Part shown: positions 47,071-58,314 of the stretch, in pieces
Position numbering within the stretch: position 1 is the first letter of the stretch
How the letters are laid out: each line of letters begins with the position of its first letter
NCBI GenBank assembly: GCA_946902985.2
Contig: OX336389.2
Span: forward strand, 1,079,219,788 to 1,079,283,787
Source: Meconema thalassinum
Taxonomy: Eukaryota > Arthropoda > Insecta > Orthoptera > Tettigoniidae
DNA length: 64,000 bases
Direction: 5' to 3'
The notes under the pieces: generated by a model
The model's input: the letters and a program-made list of their open reading frames with translations, nothing else
The model's database searches: none
What the model was told of the DNA's origin: nothing
Position numbers and translations under genes: made by a program

Positions 47071-47280
47071 TCTTTTCTTCCTTGGCGCTACAGCCCTGGG
47101 TGAGCCTTGGCCTCCTTCACAATACACGTCCAAACCTCTCTCTTCTTTCATGTTCACTTGTCCGAGTCATGTATTGTGTTGGTTTTGTAACATTGCTTTT
47201 TTTTTCAGGGTAGGGTTGTTAGCCCTACTCTCAACCCCCAACCTGGAGGACCAGGGAACCTTCTGTCAGGGTTACCATAA
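47071..47280 (-). mobile_element. LINE-derived element with fused 5' and 3' ends, copy 1
   Basis: On the minus strand CCTCCAGGTTGGGGGTTGAG and GGGCTAACAACCCTACCC (5'-leader-like) are followed after about 110 bp by GAGGCCAAGGCTCACCCAGG and GCTGTAGCGCCAAGGA (3'-end-like). The same two blocks, in the same order, occur at 57090-57495 on the plus strand. Confidence 0.5.
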
Positions 47281-47717
47281 CTTAGCTGAGATAGTCTCTT
47301 TTTAAGGCACCAGTCACTTGCCCTCATCCGTCCCCATAGGGGTAGGATTTGATCGTTTCATAAGTAGGCTAGCCTACCAACTAGAGCATTTCTCAGTACT
47401 TAATAAAGGCACCTACTCAGCATTAGTGCTTCCACTGAGACTTATTAACCATCCATTTAATCTCCCCATTTTCCAGGCTTGGTACCGGCATCGAGTTGAG
47501 CTGGATATCTCCCCCGATGGCTGAGTTTCTTACATCTCCTTGGCCGGTTTTATTTACCTTCATTCATTTCATATCTCATGAGGTTGGCATCAGGAATGGC
47601 ATGTGTCAAAACCGGGAAAAATAACAATAGTAATAAGTGGACATACATACACACACACAAAATATGCCATTTAAGAGGCAAGTATTAACTTTTATTATAT
47701 TTTTTGTAATTTTCAAG
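47281..47717. other. Unassigned intron stretch
   Basis: Contains a short (AC)n run near 47645. Nothing else was recognised. Confidence 0.5.
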
Positions 47718-48690
47718 TTACAGTGCGAAGCCTCCACGTGCTGAATTCAGAGCCTCTAAATATGGAGGTATGAAATTAAAGAGGCCCTGGATATTTTCCT
47801 GGGGAATTTCCTTCCACACGATTTGTATGCGAGTCCACAAAGCATGAACAGTGATTGCTAAATGACTGTGACGAACAAGTTGCTCGCCAATCAAATCCCT
47901 GCAAACATGCAGGCCAGTTCTCTGCCTGAGTGGCAAACAGCCAACCAATTGTGACTTAGGTTACAGCCTCTAAACCCCCACTATGCACTCCTTTTTTTTA
48001 GGTCTTCGAAGAGGGCTTGAACATTGCTAGCCACATGAGGGCGTGCATTGTCCTGCTGAAATATGGCATGAGGATTTGTGCAAAGGGAGGGCAGTACCTC
48101 AGGCTTAAAGCCTCCCTGATATAAGGATTGCTATTCAGATTGACCTCAATACATAGAAGTTGGGATTGCATGTTCAATGGCAACAATTGGTGTTTGTCCA
48201 CTATTCCACTTAATAATGCAGGCTGGCAGATTGCAGTCACCTCGGTAGCGTCTAATATGTATGTGGTCATCACTGTAGGACAGGTTGAAATGGGACTCTT
48301 CCTAAAACACCACATTTTGCCAGTTAGCCCACAGCGACAGTGTTCAAGTACCCATTGCAGCCTGCGACGTTTGCTTTTTCTGGACAATGGAAGCTGACAC
48401 AATGGCAAACGAGTGTCAGTAGGCCAGCCAGCAGTAGACAGTGTTGAACCACTGATGCAGATAGGTCCACACCTGTTGCAGTGCTCATCATACAGCCAAC
48501 ACTGGGCATAAAGCCATTAAGTCAGTTATGGCCATGCGGGCAAGAAGGCAGTCATCTAGTGTTGTGCTCATATTGCAGGGTCCAATATCGGAATGCTGCT
48601 TCGTATGACCCTCTTCCACCCACTGGTTCCACACATGCATCACTGTTGCAGCAACATGCCCTGCACAAGATGAAATTTCAAGGTACGAAA
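47718..48690 (-). pseudogene. Tc1-like transposase pseudogene
   Basis: Minus-strand frames give, in order, TVMHVWNQWVEEGHTKQHSD (HTH), PLSRKSKRRRLQWVLEHC, NPYIREALSLRY, a degenerate FQQDNARPH block (YFSRTMHALMWLAMF in the wrong frame), DLIGEQLVRHSHLAITVHAL and IPQENIQGLFNFIPPYLEAL. This order is that of Tc1 transposases from the HTH to the C-terminus. There are at least three frameshifts, so it is inactive. Terminal repeats were not located. Confidence 0.75.
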
Positions 48691-48750
48691 AATCCGTTTT
48701 ATGGAGACCAAAGATTCTCCCCGTTTTAACTCACATGCTGATATTTAGTA

Positions 48751-49788
48751 CATTTACATGGCAAACTGAAATCAATTTGAGCACACTTAGCATATTGAAT
48801 GCTGTCATGTAAACGGGACTCTGATCGCTTTGAATACTGTCATGTAAACTGGACTCTGATTGTATTGAGTTTCAAGGTCGACATAGTAAAATTGTGGGAT
48901 CAGATTGTATCCAAGCAGGTGTTCAGGAACATGTAAACACGTATTGTATTGAAAGCGATTGTGCGCACTCTGAGTTACACTTTTTAAACTAATATACTCT
49001 CATCTGTCACCTGACTCTCGATTGTTGGTGTTTGATTCTCTAATTGCTTGTTTACTTTCTACCCATATTATTCATTTCTGTCTGTGTTCTTGTCAGGGTT
49101 GATAAGCATAGTTAGTTTTCATGTGTTTTTAGGGTTCGTGTGTTTTAGTCCATTTAGCCTATAATGTCTGGTGTAGCCGAAAGTAATATGTGGCCAACAG
49201 AAAATGTGAAAATACACCGACTCTCATTGCTGCATAATCAGTTTCTATTCCCATTTGTCCACTAGTTGGAACAAACCGATCATAGAGTGGCGCAATAGTA
49301 ACATTCTCATCTGCTGTTCCCAAGGTTGCAGGATCGAACCTTGGTGCAATCAGTTGGCATGTAAAAGTGATGAAATGTGAGGGAGCCATGACAGCAGAAT
49401 TAGTGGTACATTATAGATCCCCTTCCGGGCAAAATTCTGGCACTATGGAGTCTATAAAAGCCGCAGTAGTTAAAAGGGACGTAAAACCAACCACATTTTA
49501 TCATTATTAAACTGAACATAAAATGGTTTGAAACAAAAAACATAAAAACCTTCCGCACATCCATGTTTCCTGTTTACAAACAATCTGTTATAAAAAAGTC
49601 AGATTGTAATTACACAACGTATGTTTTGCTGTTTATTACAGCTTAGCCAACGTAAGTGCATGTCGGCCAGCACAAATTATAGACAATATTCAAATAGATT
49701 TCAATATGAACTGGTACTGCTCATATAAACGGGCATCGTTCCGAATGCAGGATTGTATTCAAATCAATTTGAGTTCGCCATGTAAATG
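48751..49788. mobile_element. TIR element with CATTTACATGGC ends (1,038 bp)
   Basis: The left end CATTTACATGGCAAACTGAA and right end, inverted, CATTTACATGGCGAACTCAA match over about 33 bp. TAGTA lies on both sides (48746-48750, 49789-49793). Motifs like CATGTAAAC recur near the left end. It has no transposase; superfamily is undetermined. A SINE lies inside. Confidence 0.7.
49278..49510 (+). mobile_element. tRNA-derived SINE, family A, copy 3
   Basis: A-box-like GAGTGGCGCAATAGTAAC, B-box GGATCGAACCTTGG, body ATAGATCCCCTTCCGGGC, end AAAAGGGACGTAAAACCAA. It is plus-oriented and nearly full length, nested in the TIR element at 48751-49788. Confidence 0.8.
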
Positions 49789-49793
49789 TAGTA

Positions 49794-50980
49794 ATTGTAC
49801 CCTTTGACATTGATGAGGCATACTGGCATTTACTTTCAATTTTCCACTTCGTTCGACTGCTCTTCACTGACTGAACTTGCCGTAACACTGACCTTTCTGG
49901 TCACACAAGGCAGCATAATTGGATCACGTGTTCCTTATAACAAAGTCTGTAGCTTATTATCTCTATAGGGTTCTTGTCCTCCATTACTATTTGAGCCTTT
50001 TGATAAAAGAATTACATTCAATCACAAAAAGTAACATTTTACTTAAACTAATATGAAAATAAATACATTTTAATTATTGTGTTACACTATCGTACTGTAA
50101 TATGAAAGTGGATACCACTCCACAGAAATGCAAAAAGATGTGCCTATGAGTATGCCATTTCTCTGCAATCTTAATCACTAGGGCTAGGATTTTTAGGTGC
50201 TAAAAATTGGAAAAACATTTATTTTTTAAGAACCGGTATTAAAATTACCTGAAATATGTGACAAAATAGTAAATATATTTAATTATAATTTAGTGAGCAA
50301 ATTTAGTGAGCACACGGTGCTAAACTACTACCAGGTAGTGAAGGCAAGTCAATCTTACAGGGAGAACTAGACTACATTTTGGCTAGATGCATTCATCACC
50401 TATTTCACGGGCACTTTCTCATCCCGTTCTTTTCTTGATATAACGCGGCTTCAGCTACCCATGGAAATCTTGTGAAGATCATTGTACCCCCTCCTGTTAT
50501 GACGACACCTCAATGTGTTCATTTCCCCTACCTGATGTGCGAGCTATTTTATATTGTGCAACCTGGCGAGTTGTGGGCAACATCTGTGGTGCATGTGCAC
50601 AGCCGCCTATGAAGAATCTCTGCCAAGTTCTGTAAATAAGTACAATCGTCTTCGATTGGGGACGGGAAGAAAGCTCGTGTACAGTCCATTGTCCTGTGTG
50701 GACATACCAACTTTCTCGTTGTGTAAAAAGTTGCGGTAAATTCTATTATTAAGTCGTCCTAATTGAGGATGTTAACTTGATCACTGAGGTCACATATACT
50801 GTACCATATTTTGGTATTTACTCACGTAATTCCCCCCCCCTTTTTTACTTTTTTTCGACCTCCAATATGGGGAGGTAAAATGATGCGAATCTAAATTAAA
50901 AATGGAAATGAAAAAATCGAATATAATGAACTTAAGTTATGAAATTTATTTAGGCCAAAATAGTACAAAATAATCGAAAA
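49794..50980. other. Unassigned intron stretch
   Basis: It contains a pyrimidine tract (C10 then T runs) at about 50831-50860. No gene or repeat family was recognised. Confidence 0.5.
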
Positions 50981-50982
50981 TA

Positions 50983-51914
50983 CGGAGGCAAGTAAATAAG
51001 TATCTGCAATTGTGCCCCAAGTGTCGTTAGGTTGGCTGTATGGCATTGTTTGCTCACCAGCCGCTAGATGGCACCGTTGTCCACGTCTGAAGTAGGCTTC
51101 AGCGTTATCAGATCAGTACACCTTGCGCTGGTGCGACGTAAAGATGGCTGGGCCACTAAGGAAGAACAGTGTTACGTAATCCGTATTTTGTGGTCGAGGG
51201 CGTACCAAGAGCGTCATGGAGCGGCATGGACCGTCATGCTAACGAAGATTAAACATTTCTGAAATGGATCATCACTGGAGCTGAAACATGAACTTCGAAC
51301 TAGACAGCAAACATCAGAGCATGGAATGGAAGCATCCCGGATCCCCCGTCAGAAAGAAATTCAAGCGTAAACCTTCTGCAGGAAAAGTGATGCTCACAGT
51401 GTTTTGGGACTCTCAAGGGCCAATCCTGGAACACTAACAACGAAAGGAGGAAACAGTAAGCAGTGAACGTTACAGTGATATGCTGGTGAACATGCTGAAA
51501 CCTGCAATTCGCAACAAATGCAGAGGTCGATTGTCGGAAGGAGTTCTTTTGTTGCATAACAATGCGCGTCCACATACCACCGCACACACTGCTCAAACTC
51601 TTAGGACGCTGCGTTTCGAGGTGTTGGAGCATCGTGCGTACAGTCCCAATCTCGCCCCATCGGATTACCATTGATTTGGTCCACTGAAAAATGCTCTAAG
51701 ATAACGTTGCTTCAGCTCCAATCATCAAGTGAAGGACGCGGTGCATACGTGGCTTGCTACGCACCCAGAAACCTTTTCGCAGAGGGTATCAGCAAGCTTG
51801 TGAAACGGTGGACCATGTGCATTGAAACGCAGGGGGACTATATTGAAAAATAATATCAATATAAAGTAATAAATTTAAAAAAATTGATTGCAGATACTTG
51901 TTGACTTGGCCTCG
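50983..51914 (+). mobile_element. mariner element, internally deleted (932 bp)
   Basis: The ends CGGAGGCAAGTAAATAAGTA and, inverted, CGAGGCCAAGTCAACAAGTA continue into the common TCTGCAAT. TA flanks the left (50981-50982); the right flank is CA. Intact mariners are about 1.3 kb, so roughly a quarter is missing, from the N-terminal side of the transposase. Confidence 0.8.
51300..51853 (+). pseudogene. mariner (DD34D-type) transposase, catalytic Asp lost
   Basis: Frames give QSMEWKHPGSPVRKKFKRKP, VMLTVFWDSQGPILEH, YSDMLVNMLKPAIRNKCRGR, LLLHNNARPHTTAH, YSPNLAPSDYH and ISKLVKRWTMCIETQGDYIE, the standard mariner order. The second catalytic Asp (HDNARPH in active copies) is Asn here. The third (APSDYH, 34 residues on) is retained. 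A stop follows DYH (TGA), with a frameshift after it. The HTH and the region before the WKHPGSP block are degenerate. Confidence 0.85.
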
Positions 51915-52137
51915 CATGTATAACACAATTAATTTTAATAAAAAATCGAAGGCAATAATACATTCCCTAGCAACAATTATATGGAAATCGTCGTCTTTTA
52001 ATGTCACGCGAGAATTCGCTGCAGATAGGTGCCAGATAAGAGTACCGGAAATAAATTAGAATACTGTATTAGGGTAAAATCTGTAAAAATGCCTTTACAA
52101 CACGCATTACCTTCATTTCAAAGAAATAGGCTTACCA

Positions 52138-53151
52138 TGTCAATCATAGTCGCTTTCTTCCGAAGTCGTTGGCGATGAATCACTCCCATTCTCTTCGATC
52201 TCCCAGATGCAGTCATCTTCAGTTCCATCTAGTTAGTTGGAAATGCCAGTTTTCTTGAAACTTTTCACAATAATGTGTGATGAAATCAGTCCCCATGCAC
52301 GAACAATCCACTTTATTCTAATGAAGGCCTCTTGATCATCCCGGTAGGCATCAGAGTATGAGAACCTCCCGCCATTCATTCAGAATATACCAGCCACACA
52401 TTGTCTTTGAATGGCTTGTTCACGCTTACATAAAGAGGCTGCAAGACTGACATCAAGCCACCAGTAATTATTGCAGCATCAGTCTTCTGGTTGACAATTT
52501 CTTGGCGAACATCAACACGATGTCCATGGTTTAAGATAAGGCCAGCTGTCTTCCCCACACAACACACAACCAATCCTTCAGGAGATCCATCACCATGCAT
52601 CCTTTCCCCTGGACACGAATGTGCACACCGGAACGAAATTTCCCTTCAGGAATTGTTTTTCGCTTGAAAATTACATAGGGAGGAAGATTTCACCCATCCG
52701 CAGTAACAGACAGCATAACTGTGCAGCGAAGCTTCTATGCCCCAGTAGTCCTCATGACTACGCTGTATGCTCCCTTGTAGTGTCTCCTCATATCTAAGAA
52801 AATCGGAGCATGATCTGCATTTACATTTTGCGATAGCAGGTACTAGCGCCACTTCCTAATTACAAATCTATGAAACTGCACGATTTTTTCACTATGGTCC
52901 TTCAGAAGTCGCTGGCATAGAGATGTCCTTCTTCGAAGAGAAAGGTTGTTCCTCTTCATTAACCGATAAAGCCATCCTTGTCTTTCTTTAAAATCATGAA
53001 TTTTCAAGGTCTTTGCTACTTCTACAGCCCTTAACTGGAGCATCTCGTGGGAAACTGAAAAGCCATCATTTCTCAATTGATGTACGTAAGAATTTCTGGG
53101 TGCTTCCCGGCAGTTATGTGCTAGATGGTAGATACTGTAAGGTTTGCCCAC
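52138..53151 (-). pseudogene. pogo/Tigger (jerky-like) transposase pseudogene
   Basis: Minus-strand blocks in order are LRNDGFSVSHEMLQLRAVEV, GWLYRLMKRNNLSLRRRTSL (CENP-B-type HTH), KIVQFHRFVIRKW, VPAIAKCKCRS, EGLVVCCVGKTAG, IITGGLMSVLQPLYVSVNKP, NGGRFSYSDAYRDDQEAFIR, SFKKTGISN and an acidic DGTEDDCIWEIEENGSDSS tail. The third catalytic acid, normally QPLDV, is Tyr here. Frameshifts separate several blocks. Termini were not located. Confidence 0.75.
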
Positions 53152-53389
53152 GACATGATCAGCAAGTTTTCCAAAAAGTACCTGTGAAGCAGGTTGCTAG
53201 CCCTACTTACACAAAGCCACAAGAGTCCAACCTCCACCAGTTCAGGAGCCAACTGTCTAGTTGGGTAGTCTAATCTATCAGAATACAAGGAGGACTGCGA
53301 CTCAGAATGTGTGTGAGATAACCAGTTCCATTGTCCCAACTGGTATTCTGACTGTTACGATCCTTTGCTAGTCCACATTACTCATTCAA

Positions 53390-53900
53390 CAACTAAAAGT
53401 CATGGGATAGATACCTAGTGTCTAGTAGCCTAGTGAAGTGCAGCAACTCAATGTGGCATCGATTCTCCTCTAAGAAGATGTTGATCCACTGTCTCCAACT
53501 AATTGGTAGTGCTAATCTTTGGTGTAAAATAGCCTATCTACAATGTCCCTTGAATACTTGATTGGGTTCATCTTGAGTTCATGGGAACTGTCTAGAAAGT
53601 CTCTGAACCAATGCTGGCCAATTTGGGCTCAATGATATGTTGCATTATTCAACTGGAATGTACCACTGTTGTGGGGATTCATGAAGTCCACAAAGAGCTA
53701 TAAATGGCCACCAGTCAGTGCAGTAGTAATGATCGATGATTTGTTTAGGAAGACCAAATGACCCAACCCAACCCCACACTGGTATTGAATCACAACGATC
53801 CCACATGGTGCCTTGAGGTTCGTGGCCTCATGATACATGTCCAGGTACTCCCATGCCAAATTATCAGATGGCAGTGCCAGTTAAATAATTACATACAGCT
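53390..53900 (-). pseudogene. Second Tc1-like transposase remnant
   Basis: The minus strand gives NNATYH then AQIGQHWFRDFLDSSHELK, corresponding to the DNAPCH..AQIV.HWF region of Tc1-family proteins. Upstream sequence is heavily shifted. Very decayed. Confidence 0.45.
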
Positions 53901-53999
53901 GCCATGTGCCTTTGGAACTTGAAATAAAATGCAATATATAAATGACTCAATGACAAATTCAACTGTCTTAAAGATGGCACAGAAAGTAAAATAACTTAC

Positions 54000-54190
54000 C
54001 AATATTTGGTGCATCACAGATACGTATGATATGAGGCCAATGCTGTAGAGTCTTTGCAAAAAATGGATTAGTAACTCCCAGTATCACGGGTGGCGGCGCA
54101 TGGGCCTTTGTAGTATATTCCTTGAACTCACTGTCATGAATGGTGAAATAAGGTCGAAAGTCAGCACAGTACATTAACGGTGCCACCATA
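54000..54190 (-). CDS. DENND6: DENND6 (FAM116) orthologue, internal exon
   Basis: A 191-bp exon between the acceptor GATTTATTTTGCAG and the donor ATATTG|GTAAGT. The translation begins [15 protein letters not shown] and contains [12 protein letters not shown], then [16 protein letters not shown] and [10 protein letters not shown]. These are near-identical to the central DENN region of DENND6A/B as I know it (roughly residues 300-360 of about 600). It starts at the third base of a codon and ends with one base of the next, which the exon at 32383-32654 completes. DENND6 acts as a Rab14 exchange factor on endosomes. Upstream exons were not found between here and 64000, so they probably lie beyond the window. 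Confidence 0.93.
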
Positions 54191-55179
54191 CTGCAAAATA
54201 AATCAAAGTAAACAATAGCTTAGAAATTTAATTTCAATATGGGCTTCAACTTCAAGGATGGATCAAAATATCTACACATAAATTAGAGTAAAATTAGGGA
54301 AGCGGCACGATAAATTCCACACCTTCATTCTTCATCACAAGCAGATTGGTTTAAAGAAACTGAATAATTAAAGAAATATGCAACTCAGACTATGCATTAT
54401 CCATTTTGTACCCTTCATTTCTACCAAGTTACCTGCGATCGGATTACAAAAACAAACTAGTAGACCAATCTCAAATTGAATTACATAAGTAATTTCCAAC
54501 ATAATTTCTGTGTTCAGTAGTAGTATACAATATTTCTTTGAACATTTGCTGCTTGAGGTATTTTTGCCACAATGAAAGAAGTGTCTAATACCTTATCAAG
54601 GCAAATTTCAACTCTGACAGATTATTAAATGTAAATGTGCTTTCTGATTATGTTTAGAGTTAAACAGTTTTTAAAATGTTTGTTATATTACTAATTTTTA
54701 TCTTTGTTATAAGAGAAGTTATGAATTTAATAAGGAAACATGTTCTCAGTACTGGAAGATTAGACAAAGTCATACCTGTTAACATTCTCTTAAGTGCTGC
54801 ATGGTACTTACTTTTAAATGATATTGCATGCATGATTGTTTACAATGCCTATTGCATTAATATGCTTAATGACTGCTAGTAAGTATTAAGACTAATTATC
54901 TTTAAACCTTTTATTATAATCAATATTATTGAAACCATATGTTAACATATTTCTATCCCTACAGCCACGATTTTTAGCTGCGTGTTTATTATTACAATTG
55001 AATTTGAAGCCTTTTTGCATTAGCTTTAGCTATATTGTGAAGAATTGTGTATTCTTTCCAGTGTTGACTCTGCTATGGAAGCAGAGTTGTAATTTTCTAT
55101 GCTTGTGTTATTAGCCTATTTTCATTTATGATAAAATAGGCTTATGAGATCACCTTTTGTCCATGTGTGTGTCCCTCCC
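54191..55179. other. Unassigned intron stretch upstream of the DENND6 exon
   Basis: AT-rich, without recognised coding or repeat families. Confidence 0.5.
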
Positions 55180-56440
55180 TAATAACATCTAAACAGCTGG
55201 AGCGATTTCGATGTAACTCGGTAAGGTCATAGTACTAATTTTGTCTGCCCCAACCATGGCCTTCAAATTTTATTACGTCTCACCAATCCAACATGGTGGC
55301 TGTGCGAAATATTTCACCGGCATTCTATATCTACGAAACTATTATTACTAACACCCTGGCATTTTGTACAGTGATAAAGGACACTGCTATGTAACTTTAT
55401 AACCCCTGTTAAGTACAAAACGAAAATGGAGGCCAAGCAAATTTGAAACATTTAAATAGACTTTTCTCGAGATATAAGCATCCGAGTGCAGTGAAACATG
55501 GTACAGCAAATGTTTATACACATTGTTATGCATTGACATCTAATGTAGTTCAATTTTTTACATAACCTCAAGATGGCGGCTGAGCGAAATTAATTTTTTT
55601 TTCTCGTGTCCTAATCATGTGATTGAAGTCAACGTTTGAATAGTGAACCTACGCAATAATCGATATCTAATAGTACATAACTCTATGGCCTACATATATA
55701 AAAATCCAACATTGCGACCATCCGAAATATATAGACAGTTCTCAATATCTACTAATCTATGACACGGGGCGTGGTGGCTCAGCGGTCTAGCTGTATGCCT
55801 CTCACCAAGGCAGTCCGGGTTCGATTCTCGGTCAATGCATGTGAGATTTTCGAAGTGAAATGCCATGTCCTGTGGTTCGGATTCCACGTAAAAAGGAGGT
55901 CCCGTGGCTCATGATCTCAAGATTAACGGTCACGTAAAACTACAAGCTTCCTTTCAATCTATGACACCAATCAAACTGTAATTTTGTATGTTGATAAAAG
56001 GCTATGAACATAAGTTCACCTATGGGACTTTCAATAACCTGGTGAGCACAAATCCAACAAGCCAACGACGCAAAATTTAAATGGACGTTTCTCACGATTT
56101 AACCATCCAAGCGCAGTGAAACTTGGTACGGTAAAGGCGTACACAAATTGAAATCCACTGACATCTAATTTATTTCAATTCTTTACATAACCACATGCTG
56201 TACGAAATTTTAAAATCTCATTTTTTAAATTTCCTGTGCCCTAATAATGCGATTGAAGTTTGAATAATACACCTAGGCAATAAGCTTCATGTAATAGTAT
56301 ATAACTCTATGGCCTACATATATAAAATCCAACATGGCGACTATCTGAAATATTTAGATGGTTCTCAATATCTACGAGTTTATTACAGCAATCAGACTGA
56401 AATTTCGGATATATGAAAATAGGCTACTTAGATCTTCACG
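55180..56440. repeat. Tandemly duplicated repeat, two diverged units
   Basis: The segment near 55433-55735 (AGTGCAGTGAAACATGGTAC, TTGACATCTAATGTAGTTCA) recurs about 617 bp later (AGCGCAGTGAAACTTGGTAC, CTGACATCTAATTTATTTCA). Removing the SINE inserted between them leaves a native unit of about 415 bp. It may be part of a larger transposon, since CGATTTCGATGTAACTCGG-type phrases are common in insect repeats. Confidence 0.65.
55766..55955 (+). mobile_element. tRNA-derived SINE, family C, copy 3
   Basis: A 190-bp full-length copy. A perfect 12-bp duplication, AATCTATGACAC, lies at 55754-55765 and 55956-55967. A-box GTGGCTCAGCGGTCTAG, B-box GGGTTCGATTC, end ACTACAAGCTTCC. Confidence 0.92.
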
Positions 56441-57089
56441 GAACTACTTGCTTTTTGTGTCACTTTAAGCTAAATGTTTTTTTTTTTAATTTTCCAGGAA
56501 TACAGTGGTTTTGTTTGGTTCATATCTTTATAGAATTGTGAATGTCATCTGTGAAGGTCTCCCATAGCTTGGGATGTCAGTAATCGCTTAATTGTACGGT
56601 AATTGAATACTCATTATTTGATGGATTTTATACTGATTTTCATTTTATAGAGTAAAGACACTACAAGGACACTGAACAATGCCTTATGCAGCAGTGTTGC
56701 CACATTCATCTTAGTTCTCCCAGCAAAAGAAACCTTAAGCAATGAATTTCCAAACTGGCAAGAGGAGGATGACTGCTTATGCCACCACTCCTTTATCTGT
56801 CTGCTGAAATACAATACTATGTGCTCACTTTATCTTTAGTTCATGGTTCAAAAGTTGTGATTGGCTGAGCTCAGCTATCTTCATAACCAATTCCCAAATC
56901 TAACAACACAATGTATCATGTGCATAACTTGGTAGTGGAGATGAAGTCATATGCGGCCGCCTCTCGGTTGTAATGATGATATGAGAAAATAAGTCTCTTC
57001 AGTTTGCCTCCTACCAGTACTGCCACCTTGAAGAAGGCAATCCGGTGTTGCCGGGTGACCATTGGAGGCTTGCGTGCTCAAATGATCTT
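56441..57089. other. Unassigned stretch
   Basis: A 66-codon open frame on the minus strand at 56614-56814 has no recognised domain. Nothing else was seen. Confidence 0.45.
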
Positions 57090-57495
57090 TAGAGCTATGC
57101 CAGCGGGACCTTAGTCTCCTGGTAGGGCCACCCAAGCTGGACAGTTCTAAAGTGATGAGCCAGACTAGGAGCAGTACCCTGGCCCTCCAGGTAGGGGATT
57201 GGGCATGGGGTTAACAACCCTACCCAGTAAAAAGAAAAAAGAATCTGTTACGGAATCAAAGGACAAAGAAAGCCGGACGGATTCAATGGAAAAACGACCT
57301 TGACAACGGAAACAGTACATATATCTAGCTAATTTGAATGTGAGATAGACTGAGATGGCTAGGGCATGTTGAAAGACTGACCTGAGGAAACTGGGAGTAA
57401 AAAGATGGAGAACCAAGGCCGTGATCCGAGAGAAGTTGGCGAAGATTGTCCAGGAGGCCAAGGCCCTACATGGGCTGTGGCGCCAAGGAGTAAGT
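57090..57495 (+). mobile_element. LINE-derived element with fused 5' and 3' ends, copy 2
   Basis: A leader-like part (CCCTGGCCCTCCAGGTAGGG, GGGTTAACAACCCTACCC) passes into a degenerate RT C-terminus (LAKIVQEAKALHGLWRQGV). It has the same architecture as 47071-47280. Only the two ends of the presumed parent LINE are present. Confidence 0.5.
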
Positions 57496-57982
57496 AAGCA
57501 ACAGGTTTATGCTCTACATGTAATGGCAGCAGCTCAAAGCACACCATCATTCGTCTAGCTAGGGATGGTTGAGATTTAAATGTAATACAGCTAGCGCTGG
57601 CAAAGGTCAAGAGAATTTTCAGAGTATGCAACATAACAGTCGTAAATTTACATAGGCACACTGTTGACATGTTCTCTTCTGTTACTTTTGCATACTGGGA
57701 TGGGTACTATAGAAAGGGACTAGGCTTGAAACACCAAACCAATAATAGTTTGATTAGTGTTATGCAAATAATCATGGATGATATTGCCATCAACACTTCC
57801 ACAGATTCAAGCGAAGAGATTGAGAATGATATGTCCAAAGACTTGTGGTTGCACAGTGAATGAATGTGGTGAGTTGCCAATATGTTGCTTTAAAACGCTA
57901 ATAATTAATAGACATAAAAACAGTGCTAATAATAATACTACTACTGTATTGCAAAGTGATGTGCATATTCACGGTTATAATT
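57496..57982. other. Unassigned stretch
   Basis: A 64-codon plus-strand frame at 57669-57863 contains a Ser/Glu-rich segment but no recognised domain. It was not called. Confidence 0.4.
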
Positions 57983-58270
57983 ACCGTGGCTTAGGCGGCA
58001 GCACGTCGGCTTCTCACCACTGAGCCCGTGGTTCAAATCCCGGTCACTCCATGTGAGATTTGTGCTGGACAAAGAGGAAGCAGACAGGTTTTTCTCCGGG
58101 TACTCCGGTTTTCCCTGTCACAATTTCATTCCAGCAACACTCTCCACTATCATTTCATTTGTCATACATTTAATCATTGACCCAGGGGAAAGTGACAGGC
58201 TTCGGCAGCCGGCACAGTTCATATCCTCGCCGCTAGATGGGGGCTTCATTCATTCCATTCTCTGATCCGG
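57983..58270 (+). mobile_element. tRNA-derived SINE, family F
   Basis: A-box-like TGGCTTAGGCGGCAGCACG and B-box GTGGTTCAAATCCCGG are about 35 bp apart. The body contains GGGTACTCCGGTTTTCCCTG and ends around CTAGATGGGGGCTTCATTC. The GGTTTTTC..C..C segment recalls family D. Confidence 0.7.
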
Positions 58271-58314
58271 TCGGTCAACTGGAAGCAGGCTGTGGATTTT
58301 CAATTTTACAATTA

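Larger units (their letters stand above)
32655..53999 (-). other. DENND6: 21,345-bp intron of DENND6
   Basis: It is bounded on the minus strand by the donor ATATTG|GTAAGT (53999 downwards) and the acceptor TTTAACAG (to 32655). It is phase 1. It contains the CR1-like LINE, two mariner-type elements, a hAT, the 33-bp satellite, Tc1, mariner and pogo remnants, and SINEs listed separately. No alternative exon was recognised. Confidence 0.85.
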
